Part shown: positions 17,993 to 24,678 of the stretch, piece by piece
Position numbering within the stretch: position 1 is the first letter of the stretch
How the letters are laid out: each line of letters begins with the position of its first letter
NCBI GenBank assembly: GCA_937868545.1
Contig: CALMMX010000195.1
Coordinates: 1 to 36,009, forward strand
Length of the DNA: 36,009 bases
Reading direction: 5' to 3'
Source: an uncultured Bacteroidota bacterium
GTDB lineage: Bacteria; Bacteroidota; Bacteroidia; B-17B0; Aurantibacillaceae
Position numbers and translations under genes: made by a program
Notes under the pieces: model-generated
What the model saw: the letters and a program-made list of their open reading frames with translations, nothing else
Told to the model about the DNA's origin: nothing
Databases searched by the model: none

Positions 17993-20032
17993 ATGAAAAA
18001 ACAGTTACTTTTTGGTTTTGTAGCTTTAACAGCTGTGTCTGTAAATGCTCAAAGATCATTCAAAACTATTGCCAATCCAAAGGCAAAAAAAGTGGAAACA
18101 AATAAAATACTTCCTCTTGAAGAAAATAGAACCGCTAAAACAACTTTATCTACTAAAAGAGTGTCTGCAGCACCATACAAAAGAATTGGTGGATCTGCAA
18201 ATGCATTAGGTGTTATTGTTACTGAGCAACGTTGTGTAAACTACAATGCTGCTACAAATTTAACAGGATTTATTCACAGAGCTGGAGAACCTACAATTGG
18301 TTCTTTGGGAACGTTAGGAAATACTGGTACAATTATGTACACTTGGACATCAAATAATGGTACAACTTGGGATTCAACAATTTTAGCAACTGATGCTACT
18401 CATTTTAACCGTTATCCTACTGGTGCTATATATAATCCAACTGGTAATACAAATCCTGCTAATGCATATGCAGTAGGCTCTGGTCCTTGGCATCCAGGTT
18501 CAAACTGGCAAGGTAATTTCTTTGCTTCTAAGCAATTAGGAACAGGATATACACCAACAACTGGTCCAACTACTTATATGGATAATTTGGCTTTAACTGG
18601 TGTTCAAAAAAAGAATGATTTTTCTCGTATTGAAATGCAAGTTACTAGTGATGGTGTTGCTCACGTATTAGGAGAAATTTTAGTTGACGCTAATGCTACA
18701 ACCGTTGCTGGACAAGGTTGGAGAGGAGCTATGTTAAATAGAGGTACATTTAGTGCAGGTTCATTTACTTGGACACATGACTCTTTAAAACCATCATTTA
18801 AAAATGATTTATCTGGAGATCCTCAAAGATTTGGTTCTTACCAACAAGCTTGGTCTGAAAATGGACAAATTGGTTATGTATACTTTTTTGGTGTAGATGC
18901 CGCAGCAGCGCCTGGTACATCAGCAAACACATTCCAACCATATGTATATAAAACAACTGATGGTGGAACAACTTGGGCTCGTCATGCTGCCTTATTTGAT
19001 TTCACAACAATTCCAGCTATTAGTGATAGATTATTCGCAACTCGTGGGTCAACAGTTGTAGGTTTAGCAAAACCATTTATTTCACCTAGTGAAGGTGCTT
19101 CTGCAACAGTTGATGCTGCTGGTAACTTACATTTATTTACATCAATGGTATCTGCATTTTCTGATAACGTAGATAGTTTAGGTTTTACTTATTCAACTAA
19201 CTACAATCAAGTTTGGAATTACTTATACGATTTCGTAAGTACATCAACTGGTTGGAATGCTATGATTATTGATTCATTAAGTTGCGAAGGAGTTACAGCT
19301 ACAGAATCTCAATGGGCTTCAACTTCTGGAAACTTAACTTATGATGCACGTTTACAAATTTCTCGTACTACAGACGGAAAAAACATTTTCTATAGTTGGG
19401 CGGATAGTGATTCTAATATAGTTGCTAGTACATTCCCTCACTTTAGTGTTAGTCCTGATATTTTCATGAAAGGTTATGATGTTACAGCTAATAAAATGAC
19501 TTGTAAAAAGAATATGTCTGCTGGAAAATCAGGTGTTCAATATAACTCTTTCTTCTTCTTTGCATCTCCAACAGTTGCTAAACCAAATGCTTCAACTTTT
19601 TTAATTCCAACTACAATTACTCGTGGTGCTGATGGTGGTACAAATGGTGATGTTGAAGTTAGTCACTATTATATTGATGACAATATGTTTTCAAATACTG
19701 AATTTACAGTTGCAGTAAATGCTCCTGGTTGTACAGTTTCTAGTGGTGTTGGTATTAACGAATTAAATAATTCAATTACTGAAGTTAATTTCTATCCAAA
19801 TCCAGCAACTATTAATGGAACAATTGATATTACATTAGCTGAAAACTCTAAGTTAGATTTAACAGTAATGAATTGTGTTGGACAAACAGTTTATAAAACA
19901 GTTGTAAACGGTGTTGCTGGTTCAAATAAAGTTAATGTTGATTTAAATAATTTAAGCAACGGTATTTATTTCTACCAATTAAAATCTGCTAACAACAAAA
20001 CTATTACAAGAAAATTTGTTGTAGGTAAATAA
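17993..20032 (+). CDS. Secreted beta-propeller-like protein with T9SS type A sorting domain
   Basis: A 679-residue secreted protein. Signal peptide: residues 1-19 (ending VNAQ). Residues about 20-60 are a Lys/Thr-rich linker. The body contains sialidase/BNR-like Asp-box segments, for example SNNGTTWDS near residue 118 and TTDGGTTWARH near 321, so a propeller fold is likely; the conserved Arg residues of true sialidases cannot be assigned. The last ~80 residues are a type A sorting domain: VNFYPNPATINGTI near 598, then a VMNCVGQTVYK strand, LSNGIYFYQL and KFVVGK at the end. PorU would remove this part on export. A solo gene with its own -7 box and terminator. The codon choice is biased to a few A/T-ending codons, as expected for an abundantly made protein (impression only). 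Confidence 0.85.
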   Translation: MKKQLLFGFVALTAVSVNAQRSFKTIANPKAKKVETNKILPLEENRTAKTTLSTKRVSAAPYKRIGGSANALGVIVTEQRCVNYNAATNLTGFIHRAGEPTIGSLGTLGNTGTIMYTWTSNNGTTWDSTILATDATHFNRYPTGAIYNPTGNTNPANAYAVGSGPWHPGSNWQGNFFASKQLGTGYTPTTGPTTYMDNLALTGVQKKNDFSRIEMQVTSDGVAHVLGEILVDANATTVAGQGWRGAMLNRGTFSAGSFTWTHDSLKPSFKNDLSGDPQRFGSYQQAWSENGQIGYVYFFGVDAAAAPGTSANTFQPYVYKTTDGGTTWARHAALFDFTTIPAISDRLFATRGSTVVGLAKPFISPSEGASATVDAAGNLHLFTSMVSAFSDNVDSLGFTYSTNYNQVWNYLYDFVSTSTGWNAMIIDSLSCEGVTATESQWASTSGNLTYDARLQISRTTDGKNIFYSWADSDSNIVASTFPHFSVSPDIFMKGYDVTANKMTCKKNMSAGKSGVQYNSFFFFASPTVAKPNASTFLIPTTITRGADGGTNGDVEVSHYYIDDNMFSNTEFTVAVNAPGCTVSSGVGINELNNSITEVNFYPNPATINGTIDITLAENSKLDLTVMNCVGQTVYKTVVNGVAGSNKVNVDLNNLSNGIYFYQLKSANNKTITRKFVVGK

Positions 20033-20050
20033 TTAAAAACTTTAAAAATT

Positions 20051-20088
20051 AAAAGCCATTTGTTTTAAAAACAAATGGCTTTTTTTTG
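20051..20088 (+). terminator. Terminator of the T9SS cargo gene
   Basis: AAAAGCCATTTGTTTT and AAAACAAATGGCTTTT make a perfect hairpin followed by a T run, 19 bases after the stop codon. Confidence 0.9.
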
Positions 20089-20097
20089 AAAAAAAGT

Positions 20098-20126
20098 TTG
20101 GTGTATTCAAAAAAAGTGTATATTTG
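20098..20126 (+). promoter_or_regulatory. Promoter of tRNA-Pro
   Basis: TTG at 20098-20100, an 18-base spacer and TATATTTG at 20119-20126, an exact match to the Bacteroidota housekeeping promoter, 31 bases before the tRNA. The TTG box begins only about ten bases after the previous terminator's T run. Confidence 0.82.
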
Positions 20127-20156
20127 CACTCTAAATTTTTAATAAATATTTAGAAT

Positions 20157-20229
20157 CGGGGTGTAGCGTAGTTGGTATCGCGCCACGTTTGGGACGTGGA
20201 GGCCGTCAGTTCGAGTCTGGCCACCCCGA
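20157..20229 (+). tRNA. tRNA-Pro (UGG anticodon)
   Basis: A complete 73-base cloverleaf: acceptor CGGGGTG/CACCCCG, D arm with AGCGTAGTTGGT, anticodon stem CCACG/CGTGG with loop TTTGGGA (anticodon TGG), T arm with GTTCGAGTC, discriminator A, no encoded CCA. The C1-G72 pair with CGGGGTGTAGCG is typical of tRNA-Pro. Confidence 0.96.
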
Positions 20230-20252
20230 CTTAGGTTAAGTCAATCACTATT

Positions 20253-20290
20253 AAAAGCCAGTAAAATCAATAATTTTACTGGCTTTTTTA
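20253..20290 (+). terminator. Terminator after tRNA-Pro
   Basis: AAAAGCCAGTAAAAT and ATTTTACTGGCTTTT form a 15-base-pair hairpin with loop CAATA and a T run. It closely resembles the hairpin after the CAU tRNA at 4932. Confidence 0.87.
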
Positions 20291-20421
20291 ATTTTCTTAC
20301 ATCACAATTAATCAAAATAAAGCTTCTTATTAGGGACTAAATCGGGCACCAATTCAAATCGATTATACTTAGTCCATAATTAGATACATCCCTTTATTAT
20401 CAAGGGTTTAGTGTAATCTGA

Positions 20422-21255
20422 TTCAGTTTAATACAGTTTGATTTTGGGACTAAAAAAGGACTAAAAGTCAATGATATAAAGCTCTCGCAATTAAATTTTA
20501 AATTTTTAATGGACTTTGATATGTTTTTAAGAAATCACGTGCCAGGAGAAAATCAAAAGCCGTGTAGCAATAATACAGTAATGAAACACATTGAAAGATT
20601 AAGAAAAATAATTTCAATGGCAGTAAGATTTGAATGGATAAAATCTGACCCATTTATGAAATTTCAGCCTAAATTTATTAAAAAAGAAAGAGGCTTTTTA
20701 ACTGAAACTGAATTAGCCATTATTGAAAACAAAGCCATCTTTAATGAGAGTTTGAAAACAGTACGTAATTTGTTTATATTTTCTTGTTACACAGGCTTAG
20801 CATTTACAGATGCATATAATTTAAAAGCAGAAGATATGAGTAGAGGTATTGATGGAGAAATGTGGTTAACAGTTAATCGTCAAAAAACAAACATAAAAGC
20901 ACAAATTCCATTATTGCCAAAGGCTTCACAAATTATTGAAAAATATAAAACTCATCCCAAAGCAAAAGATCATGGCACATTGTTACCAATGTTATCAAAC
21001 CAACGGTTTAATTCATACTTAAAAGAAATAGCCGATATTACAAACATCAATAAAAATCTTACGCATCACTTAGCTCGTCATACTTTTGTTACAACGGTTT
21101 GTTTATTAAATGGTATTTCTATGGAAGCTACATCAAGTATGTTAAGGCATGCATCCATGCGCACTACTCAAACTTATTGTAAAATATTGCCTAAGCATAT
21201 TAGTTTTGAAATGGCGATACTTAAAGAAAAGATTTTTAACCAAAAAAATCAATAA
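20422..21255 (+). pseudogene. N-terminally truncated tyrosine recombinase (integrase remnant)
   Basis: The C-terminal 248 residues (ATG at 20509) are a Bacteroidota-type tyrosine recombinase: part of the SAM-like core-binding domain (KPCSNNTVMKHIERL, near residue 17) and a full catalytic domain. Seen residues: K126, H187-x-x-R190 in HLARHTF, H214 in LRHAS and the nucleophile Y223 in TQTYCKI. The first catalytic Arg is Ala98 (CYTGLAFTD); the CTnDOT integrase also lacks this Arg, so the catalytic domain may not be dead. Family members are about 400 residues. In-frame translation upstream of the ATG continues to look homologous (VNDIKLSQLNFKF) back to a stop at 20419, and the arm-binding domain is missing, so I call it a decayed remnant. 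It sits just after tRNA-Pro, a common integration site. It could still be expressed as a short protein. Confidence 0.75.
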
Positions 21256-21257
21256 AT

Positions 21258-21290
21258 TGGTCTATAAAAGAGACCAAATATTTTTTTTAT
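21258..21290 (+). terminator. Terminator after the integrase remnant
   Basis: TTGGTCT and AGACCAA form a 7-base-pair stem with a 7-base loop followed by ATATTTTTTTT. It begins three bases after the stop codon. Confidence 0.65.
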
Positions 21291-21351
21291 ACCCAAAATC
21301 AACTTTTTCAGAGATAAATTTTGATTACTATTGTTTTAATAAGCAACTTTA
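21290..21351 (+). promoter_or_regulatory. Weak copy of the deiminase-locus element, upstream of the sensor kinase
   Basis: TACCCAAAA at 21290 and AGAGA at 21310 lie exactly 20 bases apart, as in the elements at 23066 and 26424. At the expected further distance is CAACTTTA (21344), a poor TAnnTTTG match. The LytTR half-site consensus is present on the opposite strand between them. This suggests autoregulation of the two-component system, with modest support. Confidence 0.4.
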
Positions 21352-21358
21352 TCTTATA

Positions 21359-22336
21359 ATGAAAAAAAACAGTTTTCATATTTTATTTTGGGTTTTTATA
21401 GCTTTATACGTTTTCGATTACATAATCGATATATACGATATAAAACAAAGCATTGTATATACTGTATTTGAAACTGCAATTTATGCAACCGAGTTTTATA
21501 TTAATTTGTTAATACTACTGCCATTTGTATTAGAAAAAAGGGGCAAGCTACTTTATGGAATTGGTGTGATATTTTTATTTATAATTTGTTTTGGTATAGT
21601 TATTATAACAGGATTAAATGAAGGACTACTTTCGCCAAATTTACCAAGAGCAATCGCCTCTTTTTTACTCAATAATTCACTCTTTATTGTTATCTCTTAT
21701 TTTGTTTGGTATTTCAATAAATTTGAGCAAGAAAAACAAAAAAGGTTGCAATTAGAAAACGAAAAATTGCAAACAGAAATGATGTTATTAAAATCTCAAA
21801 TTAGCCCTCATTTTTTATTTAACACATTAAATAACATTTATACCCTTACACTATTGAATAATGATAATGCACCTAAAATGCTTTCGGCTTTATCGGAAAT
21901 ATTACGCTATTTTATTTACGATGGTAATAAACAAACAGTATTTTTAGATTCAGAAATTGAAGTCGTTTCTAAATACATTCAATTGCAAAAATACAGACAA
22001 ATAGCAGGTATGAATAACATTAATTTTGATATTATTGGTAATGTTTCAGGATTAAAAGTTCCACCTTTATTGTTTATGACCTTAGTTGAAAATGCGTTTA
22101 AACATAGCAACATTATTGACAATATAAACGGATTTGTTGCAATAAAATTTGAAGTTAAGGATACTGCAATTGTGTTTAGTATATCAAATTCTTTTGAAAC
22201 AAAACAAACAAATGAAGGTGTTGGATTAAATAATATTAAATCTCAATTAGATATATTATACCCTAAAAACTACAACCTAAATATTTGTAATAAAAACAAC
22301 CAATTTAATGTAGATTTACAATTAAATGCAAAATAA
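21359..22336 (+). CDS. LytS/YpdA-type sensor histidine kinase (His_kinase family)
   Basis: A 325-residue inner-membrane kinase. Residues about 8-135 hold four hydrophobic membrane segments without a large extracellular domain, then a short coiled coil (FEQEKQKRLQLENEKLQTEM). The phospho-acceptor is H151 in QISPHFLFNTLNNIY, the signature of the LytS-like class. The ATPase domain has LVENAFKHS near 243 and GVGLNNIKSQLDILYP near 287. I take the ATG at 21359: an ORF start 210 bases further upstream would overlap the integrase remnant, and the sequence between has no membrane or kinase features. The gene overlaps the response regulator by 11 bases, so the two form an operon. With so little outside the membrane, the signal is probably sensed within the membrane. 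Confidence 0.9.
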   Translation: MKKNSFHILFWVFIALYVFDYIIDIYDIKQSIVYTVFETAIYATEFYINLLILLPFVLEKRGKLLYGIGVIFLFIICFGIVIITGLNEGLLSPNLPRAIASFLLNNSLFIVISYFVWYFNKFEQEKQKRLQLENEKLQTEMMLLKSQISPHFLFNTLNNIYTLTLLNNDNAPKMLSALSEILRYFIYDGNKQTVFLDSEIEVVSKYIQLQKYRQIAGMNNINFDIIGNVSGLKVPPLLFMTLVENAFKHSNIIDNINGFVAIKFEVKDTAIVFSISNSFETKQTNEGVGLNNIKSQLDILYPKNYNLNICNKNNQFNVDLQLNAK

Positions 22337-23054
22337 TAAACTATATAAATGCCTAATAGTAGATGACGAGACGTTAGCTAGACAGCTTATACAAACACAT
22401 TTAAAGCAATTTAAAAGCATTGAAATTATTCAATCTTTTAGCTCCGCTATTGAAGCGAAAGAGTATTTAAAATCAAACAATGTAGATTTAATTTTTTTGG
22501 ATATACAAATGCCAAAACTAACTGGTATAGATTTATTAAAATCATTAACAAATCCACCAAAGGTCATTTTTACTACTGCTTATTCGGAATTTGCATTGGA
22601 AGGTTACGAATTAAATATAATTGATTATTTATTAAAACCCATCACATTTGAGCGTTTTGAAAAAGCTGTTAATAAAGTAATTGAAATACTAAATGTCGAA
22701 AACTCAACAAAAACAACAATTTCAACGGAAGTACAAGAGAAATCAATTGTCATAAAATCAAGCTATCAACTTATAAAAATTGATATTGCAGATATACTTT
22801 ACATTGAAGCACTACACAAATACATCAAAATTGTAACTGCCGAAAAAAATTACACCACCTTATTTTCGATGAATGCAATTGAGCTTGAAATTCCATCAAA
22901 TTTATTTTACCGATGCCACCGTTCGTTTATTGTTAATATTGATAAAGTGAAATTAATTGATGGAAATCAAGCCATTATTGATAAATACAAAATACCGATT
23001 AGTAAACTCAATAAAACAGAGTTGATAACAAAATTGGGAAAGCAATTAGGTTAG
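22326..23054 (+). CDS. LytTR-family response regulator
   Basis: A 242-residue DNA-binding response regulator. The receiver domain covers residues 1-120: acidic pair DDE near 12-14, phospho-acceptor D59 in FLDIQMPK, Thr in FTTAYS and K in LLKPI near 107. The LytTR DNA-binding domain covers about 138-240, with DILYIEALHKYIKI, a conserved FYRCHRSFIVN stretch and IPISKLNK. LytTR domains bind short direct repeats upstream of target promoters. The gene overlaps the kinase by 11 bases and is followed within 90 bases by the first deiminase gene, without a terminator, so read-through is possible. The elements at 23055 and 26412 are candidate binding sites. Confidence 0.92.
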   Translation: MQNNKLYKCLIVDDETLARQLIQTHLKQFKSIEIIQSFSSAIEAKEYLKSNNVDLIFLDIQMPKLTGIDLLKSLTNPPKVIFTTAYSEFALEGYELNIIDYLLKPITFERFEKAVNKVIEILNVENSTKTTISTEVQEKSIVIKSSYQLIKIDIADILYIEALHKYIKIVTAEKNYTTLFSMNAIELEIPSNLFYRCHRSFIVNIDKVKLIDGNQAIIDKYKIPISKLNKTELITKLGKQLG

Positions 23055-23127
23055 TTGAATTTCTGTACCCAAAAAAGTTCATTTAAGAGAATAATAACTC
23101 CTTTTAATACATAATAATGTATTTTCG
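23055..23127 (+). promoter_or_regulatory. Regulatory element and -7 box of deiminase gene 1
   Basis: CTGTACC at 23063, AAAGTTCAT at 23074 (a full match to the LytTR half-site consensus [TA][AC][CA]GTTN[AG][TG]) and AAGAGAATA at 23085 are followed 26 bases later by TATTTTCG (23120), seven of eight to TAnnTTTG. The whole arrangement recurs at 26421. The -7 box overlaps an upstream ATG at 23117, which therefore cannot be the start. Confidence 0.65.
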
Positions 23128-23143
23128 TTGCAAAAATATTTCT

Positions 23144-24286
23144 ATGAAAAGTGTGAAAATTTCTTTTGCAGTATGTTCGTTTCTAATTGTTTTATCATCT
23201 TGCAAAAAAGAAGACCAAGTTGATAATAATACAGAGCCAACTCCACCTCAGGCAACAAACACGATTAAATATACAATGCCCGAAGAATCTTTACCTCATG
23301 AGGGTACTTGGTTGCAATGGCCTCATCATTATCAATATGGTGTTACATATAGAAATAGATTAGACCAAACTTGGATTGATATGACTGCGGCATTAGTCTC
23401 AAGCGAAAAAGTTCATATCGTCTGTTATGATGCGACTGAACAAGCCCGTATTACAACCTTACTTAATACTGCAAGTGTTCCTTTAACAAATATTGATTTT
23501 AAAATTTATCAAACAGATGATGTTTGGGTTAGAGATAATGGCCCTATTTACGTGAAAGATAATAGCGGAAATTTAGTTATTGAAGATTGGGGGTTTAATG
23601 GTTGGGGTAATAAAGCACAATTTACAAAATGCGACGCAGTACCTTCGCAAATAGCCATCGACCAAGGTAAAACAATAGTGAACTTAAATTCAGTAATGAA
23701 AAATGAAGGAGGTAGTATTGAAATTGATGGACATGGTGTAATGATGGCTTGTAAAAGTTCGATATTAAATAGTAATCGTAACCCAAGTATGACTCAAGCT
23801 CAAGCCGAAACAATTTTTAATGAGAATTTGGGCATTACTAAATTTATTTGGTTACATGGAGTAGCTGGATTAGAAATTACTGATATGCACATTGATGGAT
23901 TTGCTCGATTTGGAAATGCAACTACTATTGTAACAATGGATACACCGCAATTAACAGAATGGCAAGTTCCAACTTCTGACATTACTACTCTTTATGCAGC
24001 AACTAATAAAAATGGAACTCCATATACATTCTTAAAACTACCATTAACTCAAAACAACGTAACAACTACATACGGTTCGCCATTAGCGTATAAAGGCTCG
24101 TATATTAATTACTATATAGCTAATACAAAAATATTAGTTCCTAATTACAACGATCCAAATGATGCCGTAGCTAATGCTGCTATACAGGCTTTATACCCTA
24201 CAAGAACAGTAGTTGGGATTGATGTTAGAAACTTATACGCTAATGGTGGCATGGTGCATTGCGTAACGCAACAACAGCCTCAGTAA
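23144..24286 (+). CDS. Extracytoplasmic PAD_porph / agmatine-deiminase family lipoprotein
   Basis: A 380-residue enzyme of the family that includes agmatine deiminase and the Porphyromonas peptidylarginine deiminase; it hydrolyses a guanidinium group to a ureido group plus ammonia. Lipobox LSSC with C20 lipidated, then KKED, which fits the K-(D/E)-(D/E) lipoprotein export signal known from Capnocytophaga, so cell-surface display is likely. A short Pro/Thr linker precedes the catalytic domain (about 43-380). Active-site residues: D126 in TDDVWVRDNGP, EGGSIEIDG, H249-x-D251 in DMHIDGF, and C373 in GGMVHCVTQQQP. I use the ATG at 23144 because the one at 23117 lies within the promoter and would extend past the signal peptide. 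The substrate (agmatine or peptidyl-arginine) is undecided; no carbamoylputrescine amidase gene is nearby. Confidence 0.88.
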   Translation: MKSVKISFAVCSFLIVLSSCKKEDQVDNNTEPTPPQATNTIKYTMPEESLPHEGTWLQWPHHYQYGVTYRNRLDQTWIDMTAALVSSEKVHIVCYDATEQARITTLLNTASVPLTNIDFKIYQTDDVWVRDNGPIYVKDNSGNLVIEDWGFNGWGNKAQFTKCDAVPSQIAIDQGKTIVNLNSVMKNEGGSIEIDGHGVMMACKSSILNSNRNPSMTQAQAETIFNENLGITKFIWLHGVAGLEITDMHIDGFARFGNATTIVTMDTPQLTEWQVPTSDITTLYAATNKNGTPYTFLKLPLTQNNVTTTYGSPLAYKGSYINYYIANTKILVPNYNDPNDAVANAAIQALYPTRTVVGIDVRNLYANGGMVHCVTQQQPQ

Positions 24287-24310
24287 ATTAGTACATCTTT
24301 TACTTTTTAG

Positions 24311-24318
24311 TAAATTTG
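24311..24318 (+). promoter_or_regulatory. -7 box upstream of the small membrane protein / deiminase 2 pair
   Basis: TAAATTTG matches TAnnTTTG exactly, 20 bases before the start codon. No TTG box is found at the proper distance, and the shared element seen before deiminases 1 and 3 is absent here. Confidence 0.45.
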
Positions 24319-24338
24319 TTTCCATAAAAAAAATAGCT

Positions 24339-24671
24339 ATGGAAAATGAAACAGTAGAGCCGATACAAAATTATAGACAACCTATGGTTACAGCTATTGG
24401 AATTATTTTAGGTTTTGTATTAGGTTTTATAGGTAAATGGGCTACTGAGCCAGTTGATAAAACAGTTTTATCAGATTATATTGTGGCTGTTGGTTTAATA
24501 ATTAGTGTTATTTTATTATTGATAGCTTTATATCGTATATTAAATAATAACTATCCATCACAAAAAGTTAGCGAGTATTACAAAAAAACTTTAATGTTAT
24601 TTATTGTAGGTATTTCAGTTGCTTTTTTTGGAATAATAATCTCCATTTTTCAAACAATTTTATCCAACTAA
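24339..24671 (+). CDS. Small three-helix membrane protein of unknown function
   Basis: A 110-residue protein without a signal peptide but with three hydrophobic segments, at about residues 15-33, 45-66 and 84-106, separated by short polar loops (GKWATEPVDKTV and a Lys/Ser-rich loop YPSQKVSEYYKK). I do not recognise a family. The stop codon lies seven bases before the start of the deiminase 2 fusion gene, so the two are almost certainly cotranscribed and possibly translationally coupled. It lies between two deiminase genes. A role in export, anchoring or sensing for the neighbouring enzyme is possible but rests only on position. Confidence 0.75.
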   Translation: MENETVEPIQNYRQPMVTAIGIILGFVLGFIGKWATEPVDKTVLSDYIVAVGLIISVILLLIALYRILNNNYPSQKVSEYYKKTLMLFIVGISVAFFGIIISIFQTILSN

Positions 24672-24678
24672 ATTATTG

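Noticed and set aside
17993-20032. Sialidase activity for the 679-residue cargo protein
   Set aside because: Only Asp-box-like strands are visible; the catalytic Arg triad and Asp/Tyr/Glu residues could not be located, so only a propeller-like fold is claimed.
21149-21358. Extended N-terminus for the sensor kinase
   Set aside because: It would overlap the integrase remnant in another frame, cross a terminator-like hairpin and add residues without family features before the membrane segments.
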